Assembly (NCBI RefSeq): GCF_040549485.1
Contig: NZ_JBEPTK010000001.1
Location: forward strand, 186,001 to 250,000
DNA length: 64,000 bases
From: Constrictibacter sp. MBR-5
GTDB lineage: Bacteria > Pseudomonadota > Alphaproteobacteria > JAJUGE01
Reading direction: 5' to 3'
Under the pieces are notes generated by a model. The model saw only the letters and a list, made by a program, of their open reading frames with translations. It was not told the DNA's origin and did not search any database. The stretch's first letter is position 1. Each line of letters opens with the position of its first letter. This document shows, one piece after another, positions 44,684 to 55,808 of this stretch. The translations under genes and the position numbers were made by a program.

Positions 44684-45835
44684 TCAGCCCGCCGCGAGTG
44701 CGGGAACCGGTCGGGTCGCCGCCGCCTCAGCCTCGGCGCGTTCGGCGTCGATCTCAGCGGCCTTCTCTTCGATCAGGCCGACGAGATGATCGACCAGCTG
44801 CTCGTCCTTGATCTTGTGATCGGGCAGGCCGGCCACATAGACCATGTGCGTACCCCTGCCGCCGCCGGTGATGCCGATGTCGGTCTCGCGTGCCTCGCCC
44901 GGTCCGTTCACGACGCAGCCGATCACCGAAACGGTCATCGGCGTCGTGATGTGCTCCAGCCGCTTCTCCAGAAGCTCCACCGTGTTGATCACCTGGAACT
45001 GCTGCCGCGCGCAGGATGGGCAGGAGATGATGTTGACGCCGCGGTGACGCAGGTTCAGCGACTTCAGGATGTCGAAGCCGACCTTCACCTCCTCGACCGG
45101 ATCCGCCGAGAGCGACACCCGGATCGTGTCGCCGATGCCGGACCAGAGCAGCATGCCCATGCCGATCGACGACTTGACCGTACCGGTGCGGAGGCCCCCC
45201 GCCTCGGTGATGCCGAGATGCAGCGGGTAATCACACGCCTCGGCGAGTTGCTGGTAGGCGGCCACCGCCAGGAACACGTCCGAAGCCTTCACGCTGATCT
45301 TGAACTCGCGGAAGTCGTTGTCTTCGAGAATGCGCGCGTGGCGGAGCGCACTCTCGACCATCGCCTCGGGACAAGGCTCGCCATAGCGCTCCAGGAGGTC
45401 GCGCTCCAGGCTGCCGGCGTTCACGCCGATACGCATCGAACAGCCGTAATCCTTCGCCGCCTTCACGACCTCCCGCACGCGCGCATCCGACCCGATGTTG
45501 CCGGGATTGATGCGCAGGCATGCGGCTCCCGCTTCGGCGGCTTCGATGGCGCGCTTGTAGTGGAAATGGATGTCGGCGACGACCGGTACCGTCACCTCCG
45601 CAACGATCTCCTTCAGGGCCGCCGTGGACTCCTCGTCGGGACAGGAGACGCGGACGATATCGACGCCCGCCATCTCCGCCTGCCGGATCTGCCGTATCGT
45701 CCCCGCGGCGTCCGCCGTCAGAGTGTTCGTCATCGTCTGGACGCTGATCGGCGCATCACCGCCGACGGCAACCTTGCCGACCATGATCTTGCGGCTGATG
45801 CGGCGGTCGATATCCCGGTACGGCCGGTGGCTCAT
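44684..45835 (-). CDS. ispG: 4-hydroxy-3-methylbut-2-enyl diphosphate synthase (flavodoxin type)
   Basis: A 383-aa GcpE/IspG, the penultimate step of the methylerythritol phosphate pathway to isoprenoids. Conserved parts are [38 protein letters not shown], and the 4Fe-4S ligands: Cys-Pro-Ser-Cys in [11 protein letters not shown] and Cys in [18 protein letters not shown]. The protein is full length. ATG 45835 has GAGGATGGC before it; a further 18 codons upstream are open but not family sequence. The order rodZ-like, ispG, hisS is widespread in proteobacteria. Confidence 0.97.
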   Translation of the reverse strand: MSHRPYRDIDRRISRKIMVGKVAVGGDAPISVQTMTNTLTADAAGTIRQIRQAEMAGVDIVRVSCPDEESTAALKEIVAEVTVPVVADIHFHYKRAIEAAEAGAACLRINPGNIGSDARVREVVKAAKDYGCSMRIGVNAGSLERDLLERYGEPCPEAMVESALRHARILEDNDFREFKISVKASDVFLAVAAYQQLAEACDYPLHLGITEAGGLRTGTVKSSIGMGMLLWSGIGDTIRVSLSADPVEEVKVGFDILKSLNLRHRGVNIISCPSCARQQFQVINTVELLEKRLEHITTPMTVSVIGCVVNGPGEARETDIGITGGGRGTHMVYVAGLPDHKIKDEQLVDHLVGLIEEKAAEIDAERAEAEAAATRPVPALAAG

Positions 45836-45922
45836 GCCATCCTCGTGCGCGCGGCTTCGGTGTCGACGCCTATATAGCGGCACGGCCACCGATTCTGAAG
45901 GTGCGAAGGGGCGGTTGCCGCC

Positions 45923-47263
45923 TCAATTCCGCGTTGCTGTCCCGGACAGCAGCCGCGGCCCCTCGAGCGGGATCTCGCGGATGACCGCGCCCCGTGCCCC
46001 AAGCTTGGGCGTGACCTCGCCGCCGACGGTCACGTCCAGGCCGCCCGCGTTGCCCGTGGTGAGGCGCAGGCCGGCGCGCTGGGGCACCTCATAGCTGTCG
46101 CCCGCCTTCATCAGCTTGGCGTGGACGACTTCGCCCGTCTCGGCACGCACCTCGATCCAGCTCGCCTCCGCGGCCCGGAGCACGACCGGACCCGTCGCGA
46201 CGCTAGGCATCTGCGCCCATGCGACGCCGGGACTCGCACTGGACGGGCTGGGAGTGCCCGGGCTTGCAACCTCGACAGGATTCGGCTGCCGCATGACCGG
46301 CATCCAGGACGAGCCTTCGGCGATCCGATCGGGGCGCACGACCGCGCCGGATCCAGCCATGACGGACCTAGTCGCCTGCGCGACCTCGGTGCCCCGCGGC
46401 TCGATCGTCACGGCCGGTACCGTCGCATACTGGCCGGGAGACACCGATCCTGCCGAGGCATGGCGGGTGTCGCCGGGTGCGCCGGACGGATCCTGAACCG
46501 ATGGACTTGGGGCGGGTCTGCTCGGGTCCGGGCGCGCGCGCGGGAGCGGCGGTCCCGAGGGCACGGGGGCGTTCGCGACCGTCGTCGCCGGGGCGGACAC
46601 CTCGTTCAGCGGGACGGGCCGCCAGACGCCGAGCACCTGATCCGCAGGTGCCGTTGCGACCGCCAGGGTCCGAGCCGCCGACTGATCGGAAGGCGGCACG
46701 AACTCGCTTCGCCCGCCGAGGCCCGGCGCCAGATCGGCGACCCGCCGCTCCGTCGCCGGTGGCGAATCGTCCTGTGCGATCTCGATCGGCGCGACCGGGA
46801 CGCGGTCACCGTGCGCCCAGTGCTGAGCGGTCTGCATATACCAGACGACATAGACGGCGAGCGCCGCGCAGACGCTTACCGCGACGAGTGCACCGCCGGG
46901 TACGCGACGCTCCGTTGCAGGCTCCGGAAACAGGAGAACCGGACGGGCGGCGAGTTCGAGCGCTTCCTTCTTGAAACGCTCGACGGCCGCACGCGCGTCC
47001 ATGCCGAGATAGTCCGCATAGGAGCGCACGAAGCCGATCGCATAGATTCGCGCCGGCAGCGCCTTATGCCGCGCAGTCTCGATGGACTCGATGTGGCGCG
47101 GCGGAATCCGAATCGCGGCGGCCACGTCGTCAAGATCCAGCCCGAGGGCCTCGCGACGGCGCCGCAGTTCGGCTCCTATGCACGCGGAAGCGGCACCGGC
47201 CGCCACCGCGGTGGGCGGGTGTTCCACCCACAGCCTAAGTCTGTGTGCCCTCGGCTTCGACAT
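45923..47263 (-). CDS. RodZ-like protein: HTH domain, membrane helix, DUF4115 domain
   Basis: A 446-aa protein with a Cro/C1-type helix-turn-helix (about 30-92: GAELRRRREALGLDLDDVAA, RIPPRHIESIETARHKALPA), one membrane helix (about 124-142, GALVAVSVCAALAVYVVWYM), a long Pro/Ala-rich periplasmic linker (about 150-360) and a DUF4115 domain (ASWIEVRAETGEVVHAKLMK, GLRLTTGNAGGLDVTVGG). RodZ links MreB filaments to the cell-wall elongation complex. The linker is unusually long and low in complexity. It lies upstream of ispG-hisS as in many proteobacteria. Confidence 0.9.
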   Translation of the reverse strand: MSKPRAHRLRLWVEHPPTAVAAGAASACIGAELRRRREALGLDLDDVAAAIRIPPRHIESIETARHKALPARIYAIGFVRSYADYLGMDARAAVERFKKEALELAARPVLLFPEPATERRVPGGALVAVSVCAALAVYVVWYMQTAQHWAHGDRVPVAPIEIAQDDSPPATERRVADLAPGLGGRSEFVPPSDQSAARTLAVATAPADQVLGVWRPVPLNEVSAPATTVANAPVPSGPPLPRARPDPSRPAPSPSVQDPSGAPGDTRHASAGSVSPGQYATVPAVTIEPRGTEVAQATRSVMAGSGAVVRPDRIAEGSSWMPVMRQPNPVEVASPGTPSPSSASPGVAWAQMPSVATGPVVLRAAEASWIEVRAETGEVVHAKLMKAGDSYEVPQRAGLRLTTGNAGGLDVTVGGEVTPKLGARGAVIREIPLEGPRLLSGTATRN

Positions 47264-47401
47264 CCCGACTCATTGCTGGAGGACGCGGCGCGGCGACTGC
47301 CGACAGCGCCCGCGGTATTAGAGTATCCTAACCGACGATCGGCCCGTGTTTTTACCCGTGACTCCGTCAACGTTCAACGAGGGAAACCGGTCGGGGCATC
47401 A

Positions 47402-49678
47402 TCAGACCGTTACGGCATGATCATTGGCGTAGGCGCGGATCTTGTCCCGTACCGAGTGGTCGGGCAAGGACAGCAGAGTTTGCATGTAGGTGGCGAGCGG
47501 CCGCAAGCGAAGGCTGCGGATCATCAGCTTGATCGCACCGACCGCCGGTGGCGGCATCGACAGCGAACGGAAGCCGAGGCCGACCAGCGCCATCGCCTCC
47601 AACGGCGTGCCCGCCATCTCGCCGCAGAAAGTAACGGGCGTCCCGCCCGTGTCGCAGCCGGCGACGATGAAGCGCAGGAAGGACAGGACGGCGGGCGAGA
47701 GCACGTCGTAGCGGTTTGAGAGGCGCGGATTCTGCCGGTCGGCGGCGAGCAGGAACTGAACGAGGTCGTTGCTGCCGACCGAGAGAAAATCGACCCGCCG
47801 GCACAGCGCCGGAAGCTGCCAGGCAAGCGACGGGACCTCGATCATCGCGCCCATCATCACCCGGGTCGGCATCGGCCCGCCGATGCGCTGCTCCCGCCGG
47901 CTCTCGACATCGAAGATCGCGCGGGCCCGCTCCAGCTCCGCCACCTCGGTCACCATCGGGAACAGCACACGCAACTCGCGGCCGGCCGAGGCGCGGATCA
48001 GTGCGCGCAGCTGCTGATGCAGCAGGAACGGGCGGTCGAGCGACAGGCGCAACGCACGCCAGCCGAGTGCAGGATTGGCGTCCCGCCCAGCGCGCCAGTA
48101 GGGCAGCAGCTTGTCGCCGCCGATGTCGAGCGTGCGGAACACCACGGGCTTATCGCCTGCCAGCTCAATGATGCGCCGATAGAGTTCAGTCTGGTCGGTC
48201 ACGTCCGGGAAGCGGTCGCGCACCATGAACGGCACTTCGGTGCGATAGAGGCCGATCCCGGCCGCACCGCTGGTGGACACATGCTCGGCGTCGATCTGCA
48301 GGCCGGCGTTGATGTGCAGCGCCACCTCGATCCCGTCGAGGCTGATCGCTGGCTCGTCGCGGATGGCGGCGTAGCGCGCCTTCTGCATCTCGCGCAGCCG
48401 GACGCTCTCGACGAAGACGGCCTGCACGTCCTCTCCGGGGCGGATCAGGACCTGACCGTTGTTGCCGTCGACGATGATCGGGTCGCCAGGCTGCACCGCG
48501 CCAAGCGCGTCCTCGACCGCCCCGATCATCGGGATGTCGAGAGCTCGGGCGACCACCGCCACATGCGCGGTCGGCGTGCCCTCCTCCAGCACGACCGCCG
48601 CGATCCGCTCCCGCGGATAATCCAGGAATTCCGCCGGGCCCATCGAGCGGGCGAACAATACCGCGCCCTGCGGCAACTCCGTCGGCGGCGCGCCGTTGGG
48701 ATCGCCGGCGGCTAGATGCTGAAGCAGGCGGTTGCTCAGGTCGTCGAGGTCGTGCAGCCGTTCGCGTATATAGGGGTCGCGGATCTGCCGCATGCGCGCA
48801 CGCATGTCGTCCTGGACGCGCCGAACCGACGCCTCCGCCGTCAGGCCGTTGTGCATCGCCTCGCGGATCCGCTCCAGCCAGCCGCGGTCCTGGGCGATCA
48901 TCAGGTACGAGTCGAGGACGTCGCGATGCTCGCCGGTCGCCGCTAGGTCCGGTGCTGCAAACATGCTGTCGAGGCTGCTATACATCTCCCGTAGTGCCGC
49001 ATCGAGACGGATCTCCTCTTCGGCAGGATTCTCCGCGACCATCCGGCGGATCGAGATCCGCGGCTCGTGCAGGAACGCCGTCCCCAGTGCCACACCCCCT
49101 CCGAGGATCGTGCCGGTCAGGCGCACAGGGCGCGCGGTCGCCTCAGCGATCGCCGCCGTCTCCTGCCACCGCGGCAAGTCGCCCGAAGCGGCAACCTCGG
49201 CGAGAACCATCGCCACTGTCTGCAGCGCCTCGACCTCGTCCTCGGTATAGTTGCGCCGGCTGCGGTTCTGGACCGCGAGCACGCCGAGCAGGCGCCCGCC
49301 ACGCAGGATCGGCACGCCCATCAGGGAGTGGTAGATCTCTTCGCCCGTCTCCGGCCGGTAGGCAAACTGCGGATGCGACTGGGCATCCGCCAGCGCCAGC
49401 GGCTGTGCCTGCTCGCCGATCAGGCCAATCAGGCCCTCGCCCAGCGCCAGCCGCGTAACATGCACGGCGTCGGGCTTCAGGCCCTGGGTGGCATAGAGGA
49501 CGAGCATCCTGCCGCTGCGGCGCAGATAGACCGAACAGACCTCGGCCACCATTTCCGCGGCGATCACCCTGACGACCTTGTCGAGCCGGTCCTGGGACGG
49601 GCCGCCGTCGGCCATCACGTCGCGCACGCGCCGGAGGAGCCGTCGCGAGGCCTCCCAGCTTTCGTGCACGGCGGACAT
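47402..49678 (-). CDS. ptsP: Phosphoenolpyruvate-protein phosphotransferase EI-Ntr
   Basis: A 758-aa nitrogen-related PTS enzyme I. An N-terminal GAF domain (about 18-160, CSVYLRRSGRMLVLYATQGL) is followed by the EI domain with the phospho-His in EEGTPTAHVAVVARALDIP and the PEP-binding barrel with IGLYRTEVPFM, FRTLDIGGDKLLPYW, VDFLSVGSNDLVQFLLAADR and VTFCGEMAG. EI-Ntr passes phosphate from PEP to NPr and EIIA-Ntr, which control nitrogen, potassium and stress systems; glutamine binds the GAF domain in studied species. ATG 49678 overlaps the upstream stop by one base (TGATG). The frame is open further upstream. Confidence 0.96.
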   Translation of the reverse strand: MSAVHESWEASRRLLRRVRDVMADGGPSQDRLDKVVRVIAAEMVAEVCSVYLRRSGRMLVLYATQGLKPDAVHVTRLALGEGLIGLIGEQAQPLALADAQSHPQFAYRPETGEEIYHSLMGVPILRGGRLLGVLAVQNRSRRNYTEDEVEALQTVAMVLAEVAASGDLPRWQETAAIAEATARPVRLTGTILGGGVALGTAFLHEPRISIRRMVAENPAEEEIRLDAALREMYSSLDSMFAAPDLAATGEHRDVLDSYLMIAQDRGWLERIREAMHNGLTAEASVRRVQDDMRARMRQIRDPYIRERLHDLDDLSNRLLQHLAAGDPNGAPPTELPQGAVLFARSMGPAEFLDYPRERIAAVVLEEGTPTAHVAVVARALDIPMIGAVEDALGAVQPGDPIIVDGNNGQVLIRPGEDVQAVFVESVRLREMQKARYAAIRDEPAISLDGIEVALHINAGLQIDAEHVSTSGAAGIGLYRTEVPFMVRDRFPDVTDQTELYRRIIELAGDKPVVFRTLDIGGDKLLPYWRAGRDANPALGWRALRLSLDRPFLLHQQLRALIRASAGRELRVLFPMVTEVAELERARAIFDVESRREQRIGGPMPTRVMMGAMIEVPSLAWQLPALCRRVDFLSVGSNDLVQFLLAADRQNPRLSNRYDVLSPAVLSFLRFIVAGCDTGGTPVTFCGEMAGTPLEAMALVGLGFRSLSMPPPAVGAIKLMIRSLRLRPLATYMQTLLSLPDHSVRDKIRAYANDHAVTV

Positions 49679-50715
49679 CAGCCGTCGTCCATGTCGCGGG
49701 CCCGCGCCGCCAGCACCGCCGCGGCTTGATCCGCCAGTTCCTCCAGGATCTCCGCCACGGTCTGCTCGCACCGCACCATGCCGACGCTCTGGCCCGCCAT
49801 CAGCGAGCCGCGCTCGACGTCGCCGTCGATCACCGCCCGCCGCAGGGCGCCCGCCCAATAGTGCTCGATTTCGAGCTGGGCCGCGCGCTGGTCCATCTCG
49901 CCGGCGCGAAAGCGGCCGATGACCTCGTGCTGGAACTCGGTGAAGAGACGCGTCCCGTCATTGTTCAGGGCCCGCACCGGAATGACCGGGAAGCGCGGGT
50001 CGACCTGGACCGTCGGCATGGCGTCGCGCGCCTCGGCACGGATGAATGCCTGCTTGAAGCGCGGATGCGCTATCGATTCGCGAGCGCAGACGAAGCGGGT
50101 GCCGAGTTGGCAGCCCGAGGCACCCATCTCCAGGAAGGCCACCATCGCCTCGCCACGGCCGATGCCGCCGGCGACGAAGACCGGGATCTCGCGGATGACG
50201 GGCAGGATCTCCTGGGCGAGCACCGCGGTCGAGACCGGGCCGATGTGGCCGCCCGCCTCCGCCCCCTCAATGACCAGAGCATCGGCGCCGTCGCGCATCA
50301 GCTTGCGCGCCAGGACCAGGGCCGGCGCAAAGCACACCAGCTTGGCGCCGTGGCTCTTCACCTGACGCATCGCGTTGCGCGGCGGCACCCCGCCCGCCAG
50401 CACCACATGCGTGACGCCCAGGTCGCCACAGACGTCGATCAGCTCCAGGAGCTGCGGGTGCATGGTGATCAGGTTGACGCCGAACGGCCGGTCGGTCAGC
50501 GCCTGCGTTCCCTGGATCTCCAGTCGCAGGCGCGCCGGGTCCATTGAGCCGCACGCGATCACGCCGAATCCGCCAGCGTTGGAGATTGCCGCGACGAGGT
50601 TGCGCTCCGACACCCAGGTCATGCCGCCGCCCATTACGGCATAGCGGGACCCCAGGAACGCGCAGCCTCGTCTTTCCAGCTTCTCGAGTTTCGCCCGTCC
50701 GCTCAGGGCCGCCAT
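49678..50715 (-). CDS. Nitronate monooxygenase / enoyl-reductase-like FMN flavoprotein
   Basis: A 345-aa TIM-barrel flavoprotein of the 2-nitropropane dioxygenase/FabK family. Features are YAVMGGGMTWVSERNLVAAI with SNAGGFGVIACG, FGVNLITMHPQL, VIEGAEAGGHIGPVSTAVL (FMN phosphate region with His), VFVAGGIGRGEAMVAFLEMG and CQLGTRFVCARES. Members oxidise nitronates or reduce enoyl-ACP. It lies between lysC and ptsP, genes that are usually adjacent in relatives, and its TGA overlaps the ptsP ATG. ATG 50715 is chosen on homology; ATG 50739, inside the lysC end, is possible. Confidence 0.85.
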   Translation of the reverse strand: MAALSGRAKLEKLERRGCAFLGSRYAVMGGGMTWVSERNLVAAISNAGGFGVIACGSMDPARLRLEIQGTQALTDRPFGVNLITMHPQLLELIDVCGDLGVTHVVLAGGVPPRNAMRQVKSHGAKLVCFAPALVLARKLMRDGADALVIEGAEAGGHIGPVSTAVLAQEILPVIREIPVFVAGGIGRGEAMVAFLEMGASGCQLGTRFVCARESIAHPRFKQAFIRAEARDAMPTVQVDPRFPVIPVRALNNDGTRLFTEFQHEVIGRFRAGEMDQRAAQLEIEHYWAGALRRAVIDGDVERGSLMAGQSVGMVRCEQTVAEILEELADQAAAVLAARARDMDDG

Positions 50716-50728
50716 CAGGACAGAACCA

Positions 50729-51949
<1,221 letters not shown>

Positions 51950-52133
51950 GTATACAGTCGGCCCGGCGAAGGGCCTCCCCCGACGCGCGCCGCCACGGCG
52001 GTGGGCGGAAGCAGCGTCTCATCTGTGTTGCGGTTGTCGCCGGAAGGCGGCCGTAACATATTCGGTCGACCTATGGGCAGCAAGTCCGCGTGGCCCGACG
52101 GCCGCGCGTTCCTGCGCCGACGTGGAGCCAAGG

Positions 52134-52901
52134 ATGCAGATGCCGGCAGCGGCCCCCCCGACCACCACGACCACCGTCGACCCCGCCGAGACGGCACGCT
52201 TCGGCGCCATCGCGGCCGAGGTCTGGGACCCTCACGGCAAGTTCCGCCCGCTGCATCAGCTCAATCCCGCACGCCTGCAATTTCTGCGCGACCGTCTGAC
52301 CGAACATTTCGGCCACGGTAAGGCGGCGACGCGGCCACTCGACGGTCTCAGCGTCGTCGACGTCGGCTGCGGCGGTGGAATCCTGACCGAGCCGCTCGCA
52401 CGCCTCGGCGCGACCGTCGTCGGCATCGACGCCGCGGCGGAGAACGTCGCCGTAGCGGCGGCGCACGCGGCAGAGGCCGGGCTCGACATCGACTATCGGT
52501 GCACCACGGCCGAGGCCCTCGCCGCGACGGGCGCCCGGTTCGACGCGGTCATCGCCATGGAGATCGTCGAGCACGTTTCCGATGTCGGCCTGTTCCTGGG
52601 CGCGACGGCGGCGCTCGTGCGGCCGGGCGGCACCTTCGCCATCGCGACGCTGAACCGGACCGTCAAGTCGCTGCTGCTGGCGAAGATCGGTGCCGAATAC
52701 ATCCTGCGCTGGCTGCCTGCCGGCACGCACGACTGGCGCCGCTTCCTCAAGCCTTCGGAAATCGCCGTCCATCTGCGCCGCAGCGGGCTGACGGTCCGCG
52801 ACGCGACCGGCGTGGTCTACAGCCCGCTGACCGACGAGTGGCTTCTGTCGAAGGACCTGGACGTCAACTACATGATGTTCGCAGCCAAGCCGCCGGTCTG
52901 A
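52134..52901 (+). CDS. ubiG: Ubiquinone biosynthesis O-methyltransferase
   Basis: A 255-aa SAM methyltransferase carrying out both O-methylations of ubiquinone synthesis. Motifs are EVWDPHGKFRPLHQLNPARL, the SAM loop SVVDVGCGGGILTEPLARLG, VVGIDAAAENVAVA, VIAMEIVEHVSDVGLF and LNRTVKSLLLAKIGAEYILR with GTHDWRRFLKPSE. The N-terminus has a threonine run. ATG 52134 has GGAGCCAAGG before it. The open frame upstream is not family sequence. It ends 15 bases from the convergent permease gene. Confidence 0.97.
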   Translation: MQMPAAAPPTTTTTVDPAETARFGAIAAEVWDPHGKFRPLHQLNPARLQFLRDRLTEHFGHGKAATRPLDGLSVVDVGCGGGILTEPLARLGATVVGIDAAAENVAVAAAHAAEAGLDIDYRCTTAEALAATGARFDAVIAMEIVEHVSDVGLFLGATAALVRPGGTFAIATLNRTVKSLLLAKIGAEYILRWLPAGTHDWRRFLKPSEIAVHLRRSGLTVRDATGVVYSPLTDEWLLSKDLDVNYMMFAAKPPV

Positions 52902-52916
52902 CGGTCGGCCGCCGCC

Positions 52917-53852
52917 TCAGCCGCGCAGCGTCTCCCGCGTGGCGCGCGGGTCGAGGGCGTCCTGCAGGCCGTCGCCCAGAAAATTAAAGGCGATGACCGT
53001 GGCGAAGATCGCCAGCCCCGGATAGACCGCCAGCATCGGCGCCTCCCAGACCAGTTCCTGAGCATTGGTCAGCATGTTGCCCCAGCTCGGCAGCGGCGGC
53101 TGGATGCCGAGGCCGAGGAAGCTCAGGACCGATTCGAACAGGATGATGTTGCCGACCGAAAGTGTCGTCGCCACGACGATCGGCGACACCACCGCGGGCA
53201 GGATGTGGACCGCCATCAGCCGCAGCGGCCCCGCTCCCAGCGCCCGCGCCGCGCGTACGAATTCCTGCTCGCGCACCGCGAGCGCGGAACCGCGCACCAG
53301 CCGCGCCACGGTCGTCCAGCCGAACAGCGAGACGATCACCACGATCCGATAGAGGCTGATCTCGGGCGATTGGGCCAGCGCCGGCGACATGCCGAGCTTG
53401 GTGAGGTCGACAGCGGCGAGGACGATCAGCAGCGGCAGCAGCGGCAGCGAGATGACGCCGTCGGTGAAGCGCATCAGCAGCGTGTCCAGCCTGCCGCCGT
53501 AGAAACCGGCCGCCAAGCCGATGACGGTCCCGAAGACCGCGCTGGTCAGCGCCGCCGCCAGCCCGACGAACAGAGAGACCCGCCCGCCCTGGAGCAGACG
53601 CGCCAGCACGTCGCGGCCGAGATCGTCGGTGCCCAACGGATGCGCCGCGGACGGCTGGCCGAACCGCAGCAGAAGGTCGACCGCCTCGCCGTCGACGCCA
53701 CGCCACGCGGCGATCCAGGGCGCACCCAGCGCCAGTAAGGCCAATAGGATCAGCAGAGCGGCACTCGCCAGCGCCAGCCGGTGGGCTCGGAAGCGCCGCC
53801 ATGCCAGGGCACCCGGACTGACGGAGACGGGCATGGCCGCCGGCACGCTCAC
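52917..53852 (-). CDS. Peptide/nickel-type ABC transporter permease (DppC/OppC-like)
   Basis: A 311-aa inner-membrane permease: one N-terminal helix, then the OppC N region (HPLGTDDLGRDVLARLLQGG), and five more helices containing the EAA loop VRAARALGAGPLRLMAVHIL and the terminal GLGIQPPLPSWGNML. Such pairs import di/oligopeptides, nickel complexes or glutathione with two ATPases and a binding protein. None of those partners is next to it. The start is GTG 53852, overlapping the upstream permease stop (GTGA). Confidence 0.93.
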   Translation of the reverse strand: MSVPAAMPVSVSPGALAWRRFRAHRLALASAALLILLALLALGAPWIAAWRGVDGEAVDLLLRFGQPSAAHPLGTDDLGRDVLARLLQGGRVSLFVGLAAALTSAVFGTVIGLAAGFYGGRLDTLLMRFTDGVISLPLLPLLIVLAAVDLTKLGMSPALAQSPEISLYRIVVIVSLFGWTTVARLVRGSALAVREQEFVRAARALGAGPLRLMAVHILPAVVSPIVVATTLSVGNIILFESVLSFLGLGIQPPLPSWGNMLTNAQELVWEAPMLAVYPGLAIFATVIAFNFLGDGLQDALDPRATRETLRG

Positions 53853-54817
53853 CGGACCGCCTCGCCGGTGAAGCTGATGCGCGGATCGAGCGCGGCATAG
53901 GCGACGTCGGCGCCGAAATTGGCCAGCATCGTCACCAGCGTCGCAAACAGCAGCCCGACCAGCGCCAGATTGTAGTCGTTGCTCATGACGGCGTCGTAGA
54001 GCAGCTTTCCCATTCCCGGCCAGCCGAACATGATCTCGGTGATCAGGGCACCGGAGAACAGCGCTCCCGCGTCGAGCGCCAGGATCGTCACCACCGGGAC
54101 CATCGCGTTGCGCAGCGCGTGCCGCAGCACGAGCCGCCCGCCGGACATGCCCTTGGCCCGGGCGGTGCGGATGAAGTCGTGGCGCAGCGTCTCGCGCATC
54201 GACGCGCGGACGTAACGCGTGATGCCGCCGGCGCGCAGCAGTGCCAGCGCGGCCACCGGCAGCACCAGGTGCCGGATCCGGTCGAGGATGCCGATGTCCG
54301 CGTCGAGCGGCACCGCGCTGGCCGGCAGCCAGCCGAGGCTGACCGCGAACAGCATGATCAGCAGCAGCGCCAGCCAGAAGGGCGGCACGGAGATCCCGGC
54401 GAAGCAGAGGAAGTTCACCGCATAGTCGGCGGCCGAGTATGGCCGCAGCGCCGCCCAGATGCCGACGGGCAGCGCGATGGCGACGGCGATCGCGAAGCTG
54501 GCCCCCATCAGCAGCAGCGTGTTGGCCAGCGGCTGACCGATCACCTCCAGCACCGGCCGTGCATAGAGGCGCGAGTAACCGAAGTCGCCCTGCACAGCGC
54601 TGACGAGCCAGGCGAGGTAGCGCTCGTGGATCGGCCGGTCGAGCCCGTGGAGCGCCTTGAGGCGCGCCGCATCCTCCGCCGTGAGGTTCGGGTCGCCGCT
54701 GATCATCAGGTCGACAGGGTCGCCCGGCATCAAGCCGAGCAGCAGATAGATCGCCGCAGACATGAGCAGCAGGACGATCACGACCTGGAAGAGGCGGCTC
54801 GCGAGGAAGCGGATCAT
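53849..54817 (-). CDS. Peptide/nickel-type ABC transporter permease (DppB/OppB-like)
   Basis: A 322-aa permease with six helices. The N-terminus FLASRLFQVVIVLLLMSAAI, the external segment LMPGDPVDLMISGDPNLT and the EAA loop FIRTARAKGMSGGRLVLRHALRNAM identify DppB/OppB. It forms the dimer partner of the overlapping DppC-like gene. It is 40 bases downstream of a hydroxyisobutyrate-dehydrogenase-like gene on the same strand; no binding protein or ATPase gene lies within the window, so substrate cannot be inferred. Confidence 0.93.
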   Translation of the reverse strand: MIRFLASRLFQVVIVLLLMSAAIYLLLGLMPGDPVDLMISGDPNLTAEDAARLKALHGLDRPIHERYLAWLVSAVQGDFGYSRLYARPVLEVIGQPLANTLLLMGASFAIAVAIALPVGIWAALRPYSAADYAVNFLCFAGISVPPFWLALLLIMLFAVSLGWLPASAVPLDADIGILDRIRHLVLPVAALALLRAGGITRYVRASMRETLRHDFIRTARAKGMSGGRLVLRHALRNAMVPVVTILALDAGALFSGALITEIMFGWPGMGKLLYDAVMSNDYNLALVGLLFATLVTMLANFGADVAYAALDPRISFTGEAVR

Positions 54818-54857
54818 CCGCCGCCTGCCGCCGCGAGCCCCCGCACCGTGCCGCCGC

Positions 54858-55733
54858 CTACTTGTTCATCAGCAGGTGGATGAGCGCCGACGTGTCCCAG
54901 CGCCCGCCGCCACGCTCCTGCACATGGGCGTAGAACTGGTCGACCAGTGCCGTCACCGGAAGACGTGCGCCGTTGCTCTTCGCCTCCTCCAGGCAGATAC
55001 CCAGGTCCTTGCGCATCCAGTTCACGGCGAAGCCGAAGTCGAACTTGCCCTCGATCATCGTCCGGCCGCGGTTCTCCATCTGCCAGGACTGCGCCGCCCC
55101 CTTGGAGATGACGTCGAGCACCTTGTTGCAGTCGAGGCCGGCCTTCATGCCAAAGTTCATGCCCTCGGACAGCGCCTGGACCAATCCGGCGATGCAAATC
55201 TGGTTGACCATCTTGGTCAGCTGCCCGGCGCCCGGCTCGCCCATCAGCGTCACCGCGCGGCCGTAGCAGCGCATCGCCGCCTCCGCGCGGTCGAATGCCG
55301 CCTGATCGCCGCCGCACATCACGGTCAGCGCCCCGTTCTCGGCACCGGCCTGTCCGCCGGAGACCGGCGCATCGATGCAGTGCACGCCCTTTTCCTTGCC
55401 GGCGGCATGCAGTTCGCGCGCGAGATCGGCCGAGGCGGTCGTGTGGTCTACAAAGACCGCATCCTTGGCGATGCCCGCGAAGATCCCAGCGTCGCCATAG
55501 ACGACGCTGCGCACGTCGTCGTCGTTGCCGACGCAGGAGAAGACGATATCCGCGCCCTTCGCCGCTTCAGCCGGGGTCTTCATCGCCTTGCCGCCGTGCT
55601 TGCCGGCCCATTCCTCGGCTTTGGCGAAGGTGCGGTTGTAGACGCTGACCTCATGTCCCGCCTTGGCGAGGTGCCCCGCCATGGGAAAGCCCATGACGCC
55701 CAGGCCGACGAACGCAACCCTGCTTGTAGCCAT
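54858..55733 (-). CDS. 3-hydroxyisobutyrate dehydrogenase-family oxidoreductase
   Basis: A 291-aa beta-hydroxyacid dehydrogenase. The Rossmann loop is VAFVGLGVMGFPMAGHLAKA, the substrate-binding segment is IDAPVSGGQAGAENGALTVM, and the catalytic Lys lies in GAGQLTKMVNQICIAG. Family members oxidise 3-hydroxyisobutyrate, tartronate semialdehyde, glyoxylate or succinic semialdehyde with NAD(P). The order and spacing suggest co-transcription with the downstream ABC permease pair, hinting at uptake and use of one compound, which is inference. Confidence 0.93.
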   Translation of the reverse strand: MATSRVAFVGLGVMGFPMAGHLAKAGHEVSVYNRTFAKAEEWAGKHGGKAMKTPAEAAKGADIVFSCVGNDDDVRSVVYGDAGIFAGIAKDAVFVDHTTASADLARELHAAGKEKGVHCIDAPVSGGQAGAENGALTVMCGGDQAAFDRAEAAMRCYGRAVTLMGEPGAGQLTKMVNQICIAGLVQALSEGMNFGMKAGLDCNKVLDVISKGAAQSWQMENRGRTMIEGKFDFGFAVNWMRKDLGICLEEAKSNGARLPVTALVDQFYAHVQERGGGRWDTSALIHLLMNK

Positions 55734-55808
55734 TTCTCTGTCCTTCTTCCTCGGAACGGCCGGGATGATAGACGGCGGCCATGCGGCGGTTCAACGCCGC
55801 GGGGTGGC

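Noticed and set aside
43142-45877. Plus-strand open frame of 911 codons
   Set aside because: It lies antisense to hisS and ispG, both unmistakable; its Arg/Asp/His-rich composition is typical of GC-rich shadow frames.
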